The position numbers were made by a program, and so were the translations under genes. From Hymenobacter persicinus (GTDB lineage Bacteria > Bacteroidota > Bacteroidia > Cytophagales > Hymenobacteraceae), in contig NZ_SEWE01000020.1 in assembly GCF_004167665.1 (NCBI RefSeq), positions 21,456 to 85,455 on the forward strand: a stretch of DNA of 64,000 nt, given 5' to 3'. Below, one piece after another: positions 7,191 to 13,974 of this stretch. The first letter of the stretch is position 1; each line of letters opens with the position of its first letter. The notes under the pieces are model-generated. The model made no database searches. It was given only the letters and a program-made list of their open reading frames with translations, and was not told the DNA's origin.

Positions 7191-8633
7191 ATGGCCAACT
7201 GCAACAAGTTGTTTCTGGACTTTAACCAGAACCTGAACGTGCTTACCACGAAAAAAGCCAAGCTCAGCATTTCCAAAAAGGAGCTTCGCCGCAAAATCAC
7301 CGACCACTTTAAAGAACACCACCCCGACTACAAGCCGAAGTTCTTCACTCAGGGCTCGCAGAAGCTGGGAACGGTGATTCGCATCCATGACGACACCTGT
7401 GATCTGGACGATGGCGTGTACTTTTTGTGCAAGCCCGACGTGACGGCTACCACCTTGCAGCGTTGGGTATACGAGGCCGTTAAAGACCACACCAGTGAGC
7501 CAGCACAGTGGCGTAAGAAATGTATTCGAGTAACCTATAAGGCCGATTATCACATTGACTTGCCCGTTTATTACATGCTGGAAGACGAAGACCATCCTCA
7601 CCTGGCAGTGAAGAACGAAGGTTGGGAAGACAGCGACCCAAAGGAGTTTATCACGTGGTTTCGCAAGCAGCGCGATGCCAAGGGCCAACTGGTACGGTTG
7701 GTGAAGTACCTGAAATCTTGGTGCGACTGGTGTGCACACAAGATGCCCAGTGGGTTGTGCATGACGGTGCTGGCGGAACGCAACTTCGTGGCCAATGACC
7801 GAGACGACTGCGCCCTGCGCGCCCTCCTCAAAGCCATTCGGAGCGACCTAAAACGGGAATGGAAGTGCACGATGCCTACCACGCCCCAAGATGACTTGCT
7901 GAGCAAATACTCTGACGAGCTGAAGCGGAATTTCTTCGATGCGCTGGACGAGTTTATCGAGGATGCTAATGAGGCGGTAGACGATGAAAAAAACCAGTTG
8001 AGCGCCAGCAAACTTTGGCGGCACCACCTAGGCTCACGCTTCCCTGACGGGCTCGACGAGGACGTGGATGCCAAAGAAGCCAAGCTGCGCGCCTCGGCCG
8101 TGCTCATCAACAGCGGGCGCGCAGCCACAACAGCCGCTGTCGGTATCACGACCCACCGCTATGGTGTGCCTAACCAAGCACACCGCTTCGATGGAGGGCG
8201 TCGTTTTCATCCACTAGCGCGACAGGGCAAAGACTGGTTTGCCGTTTTTCATCGGGAAAAGCAGCTGGTTGAAAGGCACTATCCGACTTTTCGGTGCCAG
8301 CTTAAGCGCAATGCGTTGAGCTGTCGCGGGCAGGTTTCCTCACCTGGTGGCGAAGGCACTTACCATATCAAGATTGATTACGCTCCGGGCCGGCCCCCAA
8401 AAGTGTTCGTGCTCAATCAAGGTGTTGAGTACCGGCACCATGCCCTTACGCACTTCTATCCGGCCGATAACAGCCTATGCCTTTACTATCCCGGTGACCT
8501 GACCTGGTCTGACAAACATCATCTGTATGATAAGACTATTCCGTGGCTTGCCGAGTGGCTGGTTTTCTACGAGCTGTATCAGATTACCGGTCGCTGGGAA
8601 GGCCCAGCCGTGGACCATGGCCAGCACAGTTAG
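7191..8633 (+). CDS. CBASS CD-NTase fused to an E2-like conjugation domain
   Basis: This 480-residue protein has two parts. Residues 1 to about 335 are a CD-NTase (cGAS/DncV-like nucleotidyltransferase): GS motif at 55-56, metal-binding DLD at 71-73 and third Asp in YHIDLPVYY (Asp123), followed by the helical spine and an end HRFDGG at 331-336 that resembles the C-terminus of stand-alone CD-NTases. Residues 340-480 look like a ubiquitin-conjugating E2 fold of the type II-short CBASS kind: a YP...Y-x-I-x-I-x-Y sheet, then HFYPADNSLCLYYPGDLTW with His421, Cys430 and Trp439 spaced as in E2 active sites, then TIPWLAEWLVFYELYQITGRW. It would make a cyclic di- or trinucleotide that activates the adjacent patatin. 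In type II-short systems known to me the E2 is a separate gene, so the fusion is notable. No stop or slippery site is visible at the junction. Confidence 0.82.
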   Translation: MANCNKLFLDFNQNLNVLTTKKAKLSISKKELRRKITDHFKEHHPDYKPKFFTQGSQKLGTVIRIHDDTCDLDDGVYFLCKPDVTATTLQRWVYEAVKDHTSEPAQWRKKCIRVTYKADYHIDLPVYYMLEDEDHPHLAVKNEGWEDSDPKEFITWFRKQRDAKGQLVRLVKYLKSWCDWCAHKMPSGLCMTVLAERNFVANDRDDCALRALLKAIRSDLKREWKCTMPTTPQDDLLSKYSDELKRNFFDALDEFIEDANEAVDDEKNQLSASKLWRHHLGSRFPDGLDEDVDAKEAKLRASAVLINSGRAATTAAVGITTHRYGVPNQAHRFDGGRRFHPLARQGKDWFAVFHREKQLVERHYPTFRCQLKRNALSCRGQVSSPGGEGTYHIKIDYAPGRPPKVFVLNQGVEYRHHALTHFYPADNSLCLYYPGDLTWSDKHHLYDKTIPWLAEWLVFYELYQITGRWEGPAVDHGQHS

Positions 8634-8680
8634 AAACCGGCCATCGTAAATAGCTGCTCGCTATTGTTCCTTTATAGATT

Positions 8681-8704
8681 GTACCCCAGAACGTACCCCA
8701 GAAA
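8681..8704. repeat. 12-bp tandem duplication next to the ssrA terminator
   Basis: GTACCCCAGAAC is followed at once by GTACCCCAGAAA. The pair lies between the end of the CD-NTase gene and the ssrA terminator. It could be recombinase arm sites left by an integrated element, since ssrA 3' ends are common integration targets, but no integrase is present. Confidence 0.35.
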
Positions 8705-8709
8705 CCAAA

Positions 8710-8741
8710 AAACCCGCTTTACAGTACTGTAAAGCGGGTTT
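8710..8741. terminator. 32-bp perfect palindrome, ssrA terminator (possibly bidirectional)
   Basis: AAACCCGCTTTACAGT followed directly by its exact reverse complement. On the minus strand it comes just after the tmRNA 3' end and is followed by a T run, giving an intrinsic terminator. On the plus strand it could also end the CBASS transcript. Confidence 0.8.
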
Positions 8742-8745
8742 AAAG

Positions 8746-9113
8746 TGGAGCTGCAGGGAGTCGAACCCTGGTCCAGACAAGGAAACCGTCGAGCTTTCTA
8801 CGTGCGTATCTACGCTTGAATTTTCGTGGTACTCCGGGCGCGCATCAGGCCCGTAGAGTCCCCTTAGATGCAGTTGGGTTTCGCCAGAAGGTCACACCTC
8901 CCTCCTGACTATCTTCTACTTACGACGCCCCGTGCTCACCCGTGTAAAAGAAAACGGATGCGGGACGATGACAATGCTTAGTACCTAGACTAGGCAGCCA
9001 TGGCGTAGCTATACTCGCCAGTTATTGTTCGAATGATTTGATCACAGGAGATTCATTCAACTCCTGGCACGCTTACTCGCGACCTGCGCAAGCTGTCAAT
9101 TCCGGTCAGCCCC
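8746..9113 (-). ncRNA. ssrA: Transfer-messenger RNA
   Basis: The minus strand from 9113 reads GGGGCTGACCGGAATTGACA, the typical tmRNA 5' end, and ends at 8746 with the T-arm and acceptor GGTTCGACTCCCTGCAGCTC. The 5' GGGGCUG pairs with 3' CAGCUCC. Only the discriminator A and one C follow, so CCA would be added after transcription. The total is about 368 nt. tmRNA rescues ribosomes stalled on broken mRNAs and tags the nascent peptide for degradation. Its 3' end is a classic integration site, which matters here because the lower-GC CBASS region abuts it. The assignment is firm; the exact ends may differ by one or two bases. Confidence 0.95.
8990..9019 (-). other. tmRNA tag reading frame (GEYSYAMAA, stop)
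   Basis: On the minus strand GGCGAGTATAGCTACGCC ATGGCTGCCTAG encodes GEYSYAMAA and a TAG stop. The hydrophobic AMAA end is a standard degradation signal, and the G-E start resembles other Bacteroidota tags. Confidence 0.88.
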
Positions 9114-9228
9114 AAATGGTAAAGAACGATGCCCGCCACGGTAGCAGCGGGGTGCGAATGTACGCACATCGGGGAGAAAACGTTGGGACCCGCCCAAATT
9201 GTTCCGGCGGGCCCCACCGTTTCTTACC

Positions 9229-11409
9229 TCATTTTACGGCCACTTTTGCCGGCTGAAAGGCGGACGCCCCGGTCTGCCAGAGCCCAAAAGCCAGCAGGTC
9301 GGCCATGACCTCAAACTGCTTCTGCTTGGAGTCGCCGATGCCGTGGCCGGCTTCGGAGTCGGTGAAAAACAGCACGGGCTTGTCCGAAACGGTGCTGGCC
9401 TGCAGGCGGGCGGCAAACTTGGCCGGCTGCCAGGCAATAACACGCGGGTCGTTGAAGCCAGCCGTGATGAGGGCCGCCGGGTACTTCGTATTGGGCTGCA
9501 AGTGCAGGTAGGCATCCATTTCGAGCAGGGCCTTGCACTCGTCTTCCTTTTGCACGGTGCCAAACTCCGGCACGTTCACGGGGCCGTTGGGCGAGTTTTC
9601 CATGCGCACCGCGTTCAGGCAGCCTACTTCGGGCATGGCCGCGGCAAACAGGTCGGGGCGCTCCGTCATGGCCCGGCCGATAAGGATACCGCCGGCGCTG
9701 CCCCCGTTAATGGCAATTTTACCCAGGCCGGTGTAGCGGTTTTTCACTAGGTAGTCGGCGCAGGCAATGAGGTCTTTCCAGGTGTTGGGCTTGGTCGTTT
9801 TCTGCCCGGCTTTGTGCCAGGCTTCGCCCAGCTCCCCGCCCCCGCGCACGTGGGGCACGGCCAATATGCCGCCCTGCTGGGTCCAGAGCAGGTAAGGCGG
9901 GTAAAAGAACGGGCCGGTGCTCTTGGCGTAGGCTCCGTAACCGACCATCAGCACTGGCGCCGAGCCGCTGCGGGGCGTGCCTTTTTTGTAGACCAACGAC
10001 AGGGGCACCCGCACGCCGTCGTGCGAGGGCACCATGAGCTCTTCTACTACCAAGTCGGCAAACTCGGGGTAGGCCGCTTCCGACGACAATGACTCGGGCA
10101 CGAAGCGGTGGCCGGCGGAGGTGTAGCGGTAGCGCGTACGGTCGGTGGTCCAGCCCACGGCCGTCACCCACAGGTCCGGCGACTGAGCATTCTTGGTTTC
10201 CAGCGTGAGGTTGCCGGCCGCCGTGGGCAGCTTGATTTCCTGCGCGGCCTTCGTGCCCCGGGGCACGAAGTAGAGCTTGGCGGCCACGCCGTTGCGCATC
10301 CGCACGAAGTACAGCCCTTCACTGGTGGCCTTGAGCTGCTCGTCCTCAATCGACTCGTCGGCACTTTCCGGCACCAGCACCTCGGCCGTAGCCACGCTCG
10401 GCCGGGCCACGGGCATCCGCATAATTTTCTGCCGGGGCGTGTTTTTGGACGTGGTGAAGTAGATGTACCGGGCGTCGCTGGCAATGTTGGTGGCCTCGTC
10501 GGCGGGCTTAAACAGGGGCTGCCAGGGCACGTTGGGCTTATCCAGGGCCGCCGCCGGGGCGTAGTAAGCGTACAGGTACCGGTCGACGGTGTAGAGCATG
10601 CCGATGGCCAGCTTGGAGTCCCGGTCGACGAAGGCGAAGGGGTAGTCGGCGGGCCCGATGCCCAGTTTGGGATAGAGGGCGGCGGAGAAAACCGGCTGGT
10701 CCTGGCTCTGGGCGGTGCCCACGCGGTGCAGGCGGCACTGCATGTTCTGGCGGGCGGCCATGTCTTTCAGGTCGCCGTTGTTATAGGGCGTGTAGGTCAG
10801 GGTCTGGTTGTCGGGCAGCCAGTCGCCGCCGCCGCGGGTGAGCAGCAGCTGCTCCGGATACAGCTTTTTGGCGGGCACGTCCAGGATGAGCATGCGGCCC
10901 AGCTCGGCACCTTTCTCCGTGATACCAAACGACACCTTGGAGCCATCCGGGCTGGGCGCAAAGCCGCTGATAGTGTACACCTTGCCGGCCTCATAGGACT
11001 CAGGGTCGAAGAGCAGCCGCTCGGTGCCCTGAAACCCGTCGCGGCAGTAGAGCTTGGGCTGTTGGTCCTGGGGGCGGGTTTTGAGGTAGAAGTAACGGTT
11101 GTTGTCGGCAATGATCAGGCTGGCGACGCGGGCCGCCTTACGCCCGTCAATTTCTACCATTTTATCGATGAGCCCCTGCCGGCCGGGAATACCGTTGAGC
11201 GTCTGGCGGGCGTAGTCACTCTGGGCCTTCATCCAGGCGGCCACGGCCGGGTCGGTGAGGTTTTCGAGGTTGCGGTAAGGATCCGTTACCGGCACGCCGA
11301 AGTAAGTGTCGGTGGCGGGCCCCGAGGGTGCGGCGGCGGGCCCCGACTGCGCCTGGGCAACGGAGCCGGCCAGCAGACCAGCGGCAAGTAGTAGAAAACG
11401 TGGTTTCAT
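9229..11409 (-). CDS. Secreted prolyl oligopeptidase (S9A)
   Basis: A 726-residue prolyl oligopeptidase-family serine peptidase. A signal peptide (MKPRFLLLAAGLLAGSVAQA) is followed by the N-terminal TDPYRNLENLTDPAVAAWM segment typical of the family, a seven-bladed propeller, and the hydrolase domain with Ser571 in GGSAGG, Asp654 in FNDPRV and His689 in EAGHGIG. Spacing agrees with the family triad (554/641/680 in the pig enzyme). It cleaves short peptides after proline, here presumably in the periplasm as part of peptide scavenging. The gene stands alone, divergent from dnaX across a 210-bp AT-rich interval (11410-11619), where a T/A-rich stretch at 11475-11510 probably holds its promoter. 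Nothing unusual is seen in the catalytic parts. Confidence 0.92.
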   Translation of the reverse strand: MKPRFLLLAAGLLAGSVAQAQSGPAAAPSGPATDTYFGVPVTDPYRNLENLTDPAVAAWMKAQSDYARQTLNGIPGRQGLIDKMVEIDGRKAARVASLIIADNNRYFYLKTRPQDQQPKLYCRDGFQGTERLLFDPESYEAGKVYTISGFAPSPDGSKVSFGITEKGAELGRMLILDVPAKKLYPEQLLLTRGGGDWLPDNQTLTYTPYNNGDLKDMAARQNMQCRLHRVGTAQSQDQPVFSAALYPKLGIGPADYPFAFVDRDSKLAIGMLYTVDRYLYAYYAPAAALDKPNVPWQPLFKPADEATNIASDARYIYFTTSKNTPRQKIMRMPVARPSVATAEVLVPESADESIEDEQLKATSEGLYFVRMRNGVAAKLYFVPRGTKAAQEIKLPTAAGNLTLETKNAQSPDLWVTAVGWTTDRTRYRYTSAGHRFVPESLSSEAAYPEFADLVVEELMVPSHDGVRVPLSLVYKKGTPRSGSAPVLMVGYGAYAKSTGPFFYPPYLLWTQQGGILAVPHVRGGGELGEAWHKAGQKTTKPNTWKDLIACADYLVKNRYTGLGKIAINGGSAGGILIGRAMTERPDLFAAAMPEVGCLNAVRMENSPNGPVNVPEFGTVQKEDECKALLEMDAYLHLQPNTKYPAALITAGFNDPRVIAWQPAKFAARLQASTVSDKPVLFFTDSEAGHGIGDSKQKQFEVMADLLAFGLWQTGASAFQPAKVAVK

Positions 11410-11599
11410 AACGAAAGCAGTGAGGTGGAACGCGGAAAGCCGCCACCGAACCCGGCAGCAGAGCGGGTCGAAATAGATAATTTTTTATATAAAATAACAC
11501 TATAGTCACATCATCATGTTAGGCGCCGGGTCAGCGGCGGCGGTACGGACATTGGGCGGTCAGTCGGACCAGCAGGGCGGAATCGGGCCGAGCTTTGCG

Positions 11600-11607
11600 T
11601 ATCTTTG
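11600..11607 (+). promoter_or_regulatory. -7 box of dnaX (TATCTTTG)
   Basis: TATCTTTG fits TAnnTTTG exactly and lies 12 bp before the ATG at 11620, so the transcript would have almost no leader. No clear -33 TTG is seen at the expected distance. Confidence 0.55.
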
Positions 11608-11619
11608 TGGCTAGCTCGT

Positions 11620-13737
11620 ATGGAAAATTTCGTCGTTTCGGCCCGCAAATACCGTCCTGCCACGTTTCGGAGCGTGGTAGGCCAGCAGCACGTTACTACC
11701 ACGCTGCAGAACGCCATTGTCAGCAAGCACCTGGCCCAGGCCTTCCTGTTTTGCGGCCCCCGGGGCGTGGGCAAAACCACCTGCGCCCGGATTCTGGCCA
11801 AGACCATCAACTGCGAGTTTGTGGAGGAGCACGTGCGCCAGGGCCGCTCCGTATCGGAGCTGCTGCAAACCCGGCCCGACATCGTGCCCGCCGCCCTGCA
11901 GCAGGCCGCCGACCCCGACAACACGCCGTTTGAGCTCGAAGCCTGCGGCCAGTGCAGCTCCTGCCGGGCTTTCCAGGAAAATGCCTCGTTCAACGTGCAC
12001 GAGCTCGACGCGGCCTCCAACAACTCCGTCGAAGACATTCGCAGCCTCGTGGAGCAGGTGCGCTACGCTCCCCAGCAGGGCCGCTTCAAGGTCTATATCA
12101 TCGACGAGGTGCACATGCTCTCGAATGCGGCCTTCAACGCCTTTCTCAAGACGCTGGAGGAGCCGCCGTCCTACGCCATTTTCATTCTGGCTACCACCGA
12201 GCGGCACAAGATTATTCCGACCATCCTCTCCCGCTGCCAGATCTTCGACTTCAACCGGATCCGGGTCGACGACATCCGCGGGCACCTGCGCTACGTGGCC
12301 ACCCAGGAGAAAATCGGGGCCGAGGACGACGCCCTGCACCTGCTGGCCCAGAAAGCCGACGGCGGCCTGCGCGACGCGCTGAGCATGTTCGACCAGATGG
12401 TGACCTTCGCCGGCCACAACCTGACCTACAAGGACGTGGTCCAGAACCTGCACATTCTGGACTACGAGTACTATTTCCGCCTCATCGACGCCCTGCTGAC
12501 CGAGAATCTGAGCGGCACGCTGCTGCTGCTCGACGAGGTGATGCAGAACGGCTTCGACCTGCACAACTTCGTGGTGGGTGCCGCCGAGCACCTGCGCGGG
12601 CTGCTGGTGTGCAAAGACCCGATTACTGTGCAGCTGCTGGAAGTCTCGGACGGCATCCGGGCCCGCTACGTGCAGCAGGCCCAGGCCGCGTCGCTGGCTT
12701 TTCTGCTCTCGGCCCTGAACCTGGTCAGCCAGTGCGACCGGGAATTCAAACAAGCCAAAAACCAGCGCCTGCACGTCGAGCTTACCCTCATGAAGCTGGC
12801 CTACCTAAACGGGGCCGTGCAGTTTGCCCGCGACCTGAGCGGTTCCGCCTCGGCCCCCAACGGCGAGGCGAAAAAAAAAACTAGTATAGCCCCGCCGGCC
12901 GCAGCTGCCGTACCGGCCAGCGCCCCGGCCCCAACCGCGCCGATGCCGGCTCCTGTTGCCGCCAGCCGCCCAACCAGTTCCCCGGCCCCCAGCCAACCAT
13001 TGGCCCACGCCCCTGCCGACCCGGAGCCCATTGTGCCCATCGACAGCGGCGTGGAAGAGCTGCACGACACGCCCAGCATCGAGGATGAGGCCGCCACGGA
13101 GGTGCCCGCCACCCGCCAGCTGCGCGACACGGTGCCCCACGTTGAAATCGGGCGACCCAGCATTGCCGGCCACGAGCCGGGCCAGCCGGCCGTGACGGCG
13201 GCGCCCCTGCCCCCGCCCCGCCCCGGGCAGGCGGCTCCCAAGCCCATCAGCCTCGGCACCAAACTGCCGGGCCTGGGCTCCTTGAAGGAAATGCAGGCCC
13301 AGCGCGAGCAGCAGGCCGCCGCCAGCAAGGCCCCCGTGGAAGCCGAGTACAGCGGGCCCACCACCGGCCTGCCAACCATCGACGAGGCCGTGCTGCAGCG
13401 CGTCTGGGCCGAGCTGACGCAGGAGCGCAAAGACCACAGCCTGAGCGAATACACCATCCTCAACCGCCCGATTCAGGCCAACGACCAGCACGTGATTGTG
13501 CTGCGCGTCGACAACCCGATTCAGGAAGACCAGTTCAACGAGTTTCGGGCCGGCTTCCTGGGCGAGCTGCGCCGCCGCACTGGCTACCCCCGCCTCAACG
13601 TGCAGACCGAAATAGTGGAGCGCGTGGATACTGGCCGCAAGCTTTACACCTCTTCCGACAAGCTGGAATACTTGGTCGAGAAGTTTCCGATGCTGGCCCA
13701 GATGAAGCAGCGCCTGGGGCTGGACGCAGATTTCTAA
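11620..13737 (+). CDS. dnaX: DNA polymerase III subunits gamma/tau
   Basis: A 705-residue clamp-loader ATPase. Residues 1-230 carry Walker A GPRGVGKT (46-53), Walker B VYIIDEVHML, and a zinc module Cys65 plus Cys109-xx-Cys112-xx-Cys115. About 43 residues separate the first from the second Cys, far more than the 8 in E. coli. The clamp-loader collar follows to about 410. After that come a Pro/Ala-rich linker (about 425-600) and a C-terminal tau domain. The frame is open from a GTG at 11605, but the ATG at 11620 is standard. A run of ten A residues at 12871-12880, codons 418-421, is followed by stops in both other frames, so a truncated gamma form of about 421 residues is probably produced (see the separate entry). 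It is followed by an intrinsic terminator. Confidence 0.95.
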   Translation: MENFVVSARKYRPATFRSVVGQQHVTTTLQNAIVSKHLAQAFLFCGPRGVGKTTCARILAKTINCEFVEEHVRQGRSVSELLQTRPDIVPAALQQAADPDNTPFELEACGQCSSCRAFQENASFNVHELDAASNNSVEDIRSLVEQVRYAPQQGRFKVYIIDEVHMLSNAAFNAFLKTLEEPPSYAIFILATTERHKIIPTILSRCQIFDFNRIRVDDIRGHLRYVATQEKIGAEDDALHLLAQKADGGLRDALSMFDQMVTFAGHNLTYKDVVQNLHILDYEYYFRLIDALLTENLSGTLLLLDEVMQNGFDLHNFVVGAAEHLRGLLVCKDPITVQLLEVSDGIRARYVQQAQAASLAFLLSALNLVSQCDREFKQAKNQRLHVELTLMKLAYLNGAVQFARDLSGSASAPNGEAKKKTSIAPPAAAAVPASAPAPTAPMPAPVAASRPTSSPAPSQPLAHAPADPEPIVPIDSGVEELHDTPSIEDEAATEVPATRQLRDTVPHVEIGRPSIAGHEPGQPAVTAAPLPPPRPGQAAPKPISLGTKLPGLGSLKEMQAQREQQAAASKAPVEAEYSGPTTGLPTIDEAVLQRVWAELTQERKDHSLSEYTILNRPIQANDQHVIVLRVDNPIQEDQFNEFRAGFLGELRRRTGYPRLNVQTEIVERVDTGRKLYTSSDKLEYLVEKFPMLAQMKQRLGLDADF
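12871..12884 (+). other. A10 slippage site with stop codons in both shifted frames (gamma subunit production)
   Basis: The zero frame reads AAA AAA AAA ACT AGT ATA GCC. Stepping back one base (or adding one A to the transcript) gives AAC TAG at 12879-12884. Losing one A gives CTA GTA TAG. Either event stops translation within three codons, yielding about 421-423 residues: the ATPase and collar domains without the tau part. In Thermus dnaX a comparable A run causes transcriptional slippage, and E. coli dnaX uses ribosomal frameshifting at an A-rich site, both to make gamma. AAA-run Lys and ATA Ile codons are out of character for this GC-rich gene, which argues for selection. Confidence 0.75.
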
Positions 13738-13811
13738 GCCCCGAATTTTAGCTTCCGCGCCCGGCGCTACGGTTCAGCTTACGCAGCCCTCCGCTCCGGA
13801 TTCCGTCCTTG

Positions 13812-13837
13812 AAAAGCCCTCCAAACGGGGGGCTTTT
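13812..13837 (+). terminator. Intrinsic terminator after dnaX
   Basis: AAAAGCCCTCC, a short AAACG loop and GGGGGGCTTTTT form a hairpin followed by T residues, about 75 bp after the dnaX stop. Confidence 0.8.
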
Positions 13838-13925
13838 TGCGTTCCTATAAAGAAAATTTTCCACTTCGCGCCCGCCGGGGGCCTTTGCCGGGGCGTTGGC
13901 GTTTTTAATTGCCATAGTAGCCGCC

Positions 13926-13933
13926 TATCTTTG
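13926..13933 (+). promoter_or_regulatory. -7 box of the M16 peptidase gene (TATCTTTG)
   Basis: An exact TAnnTTTG match, 41 bp before the proposed GTG start at 13975. The same TATCTTTG octamer precedes dnaX. Confidence 0.5.
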
Positions 13934-13974
13934 GTTCCTTATTGCCCTGCCCTGAATACCGCCCGGAACATCCT

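Noticed and set aside
8640..9228. Integrase or transposase gene next to ssrA
   Set aside because: No reading frame of suitable length exists there; only the tmRNA, its terminator and a short direct repeat are present.
9229..11409. Long opposite-strand frames inside the S9, dnaX, M16 and clpB genes
   Set aside because: They mirror the codon pattern of GC-rich genes (third-position bias), have no domains and overlap firmly identified coding sequences.
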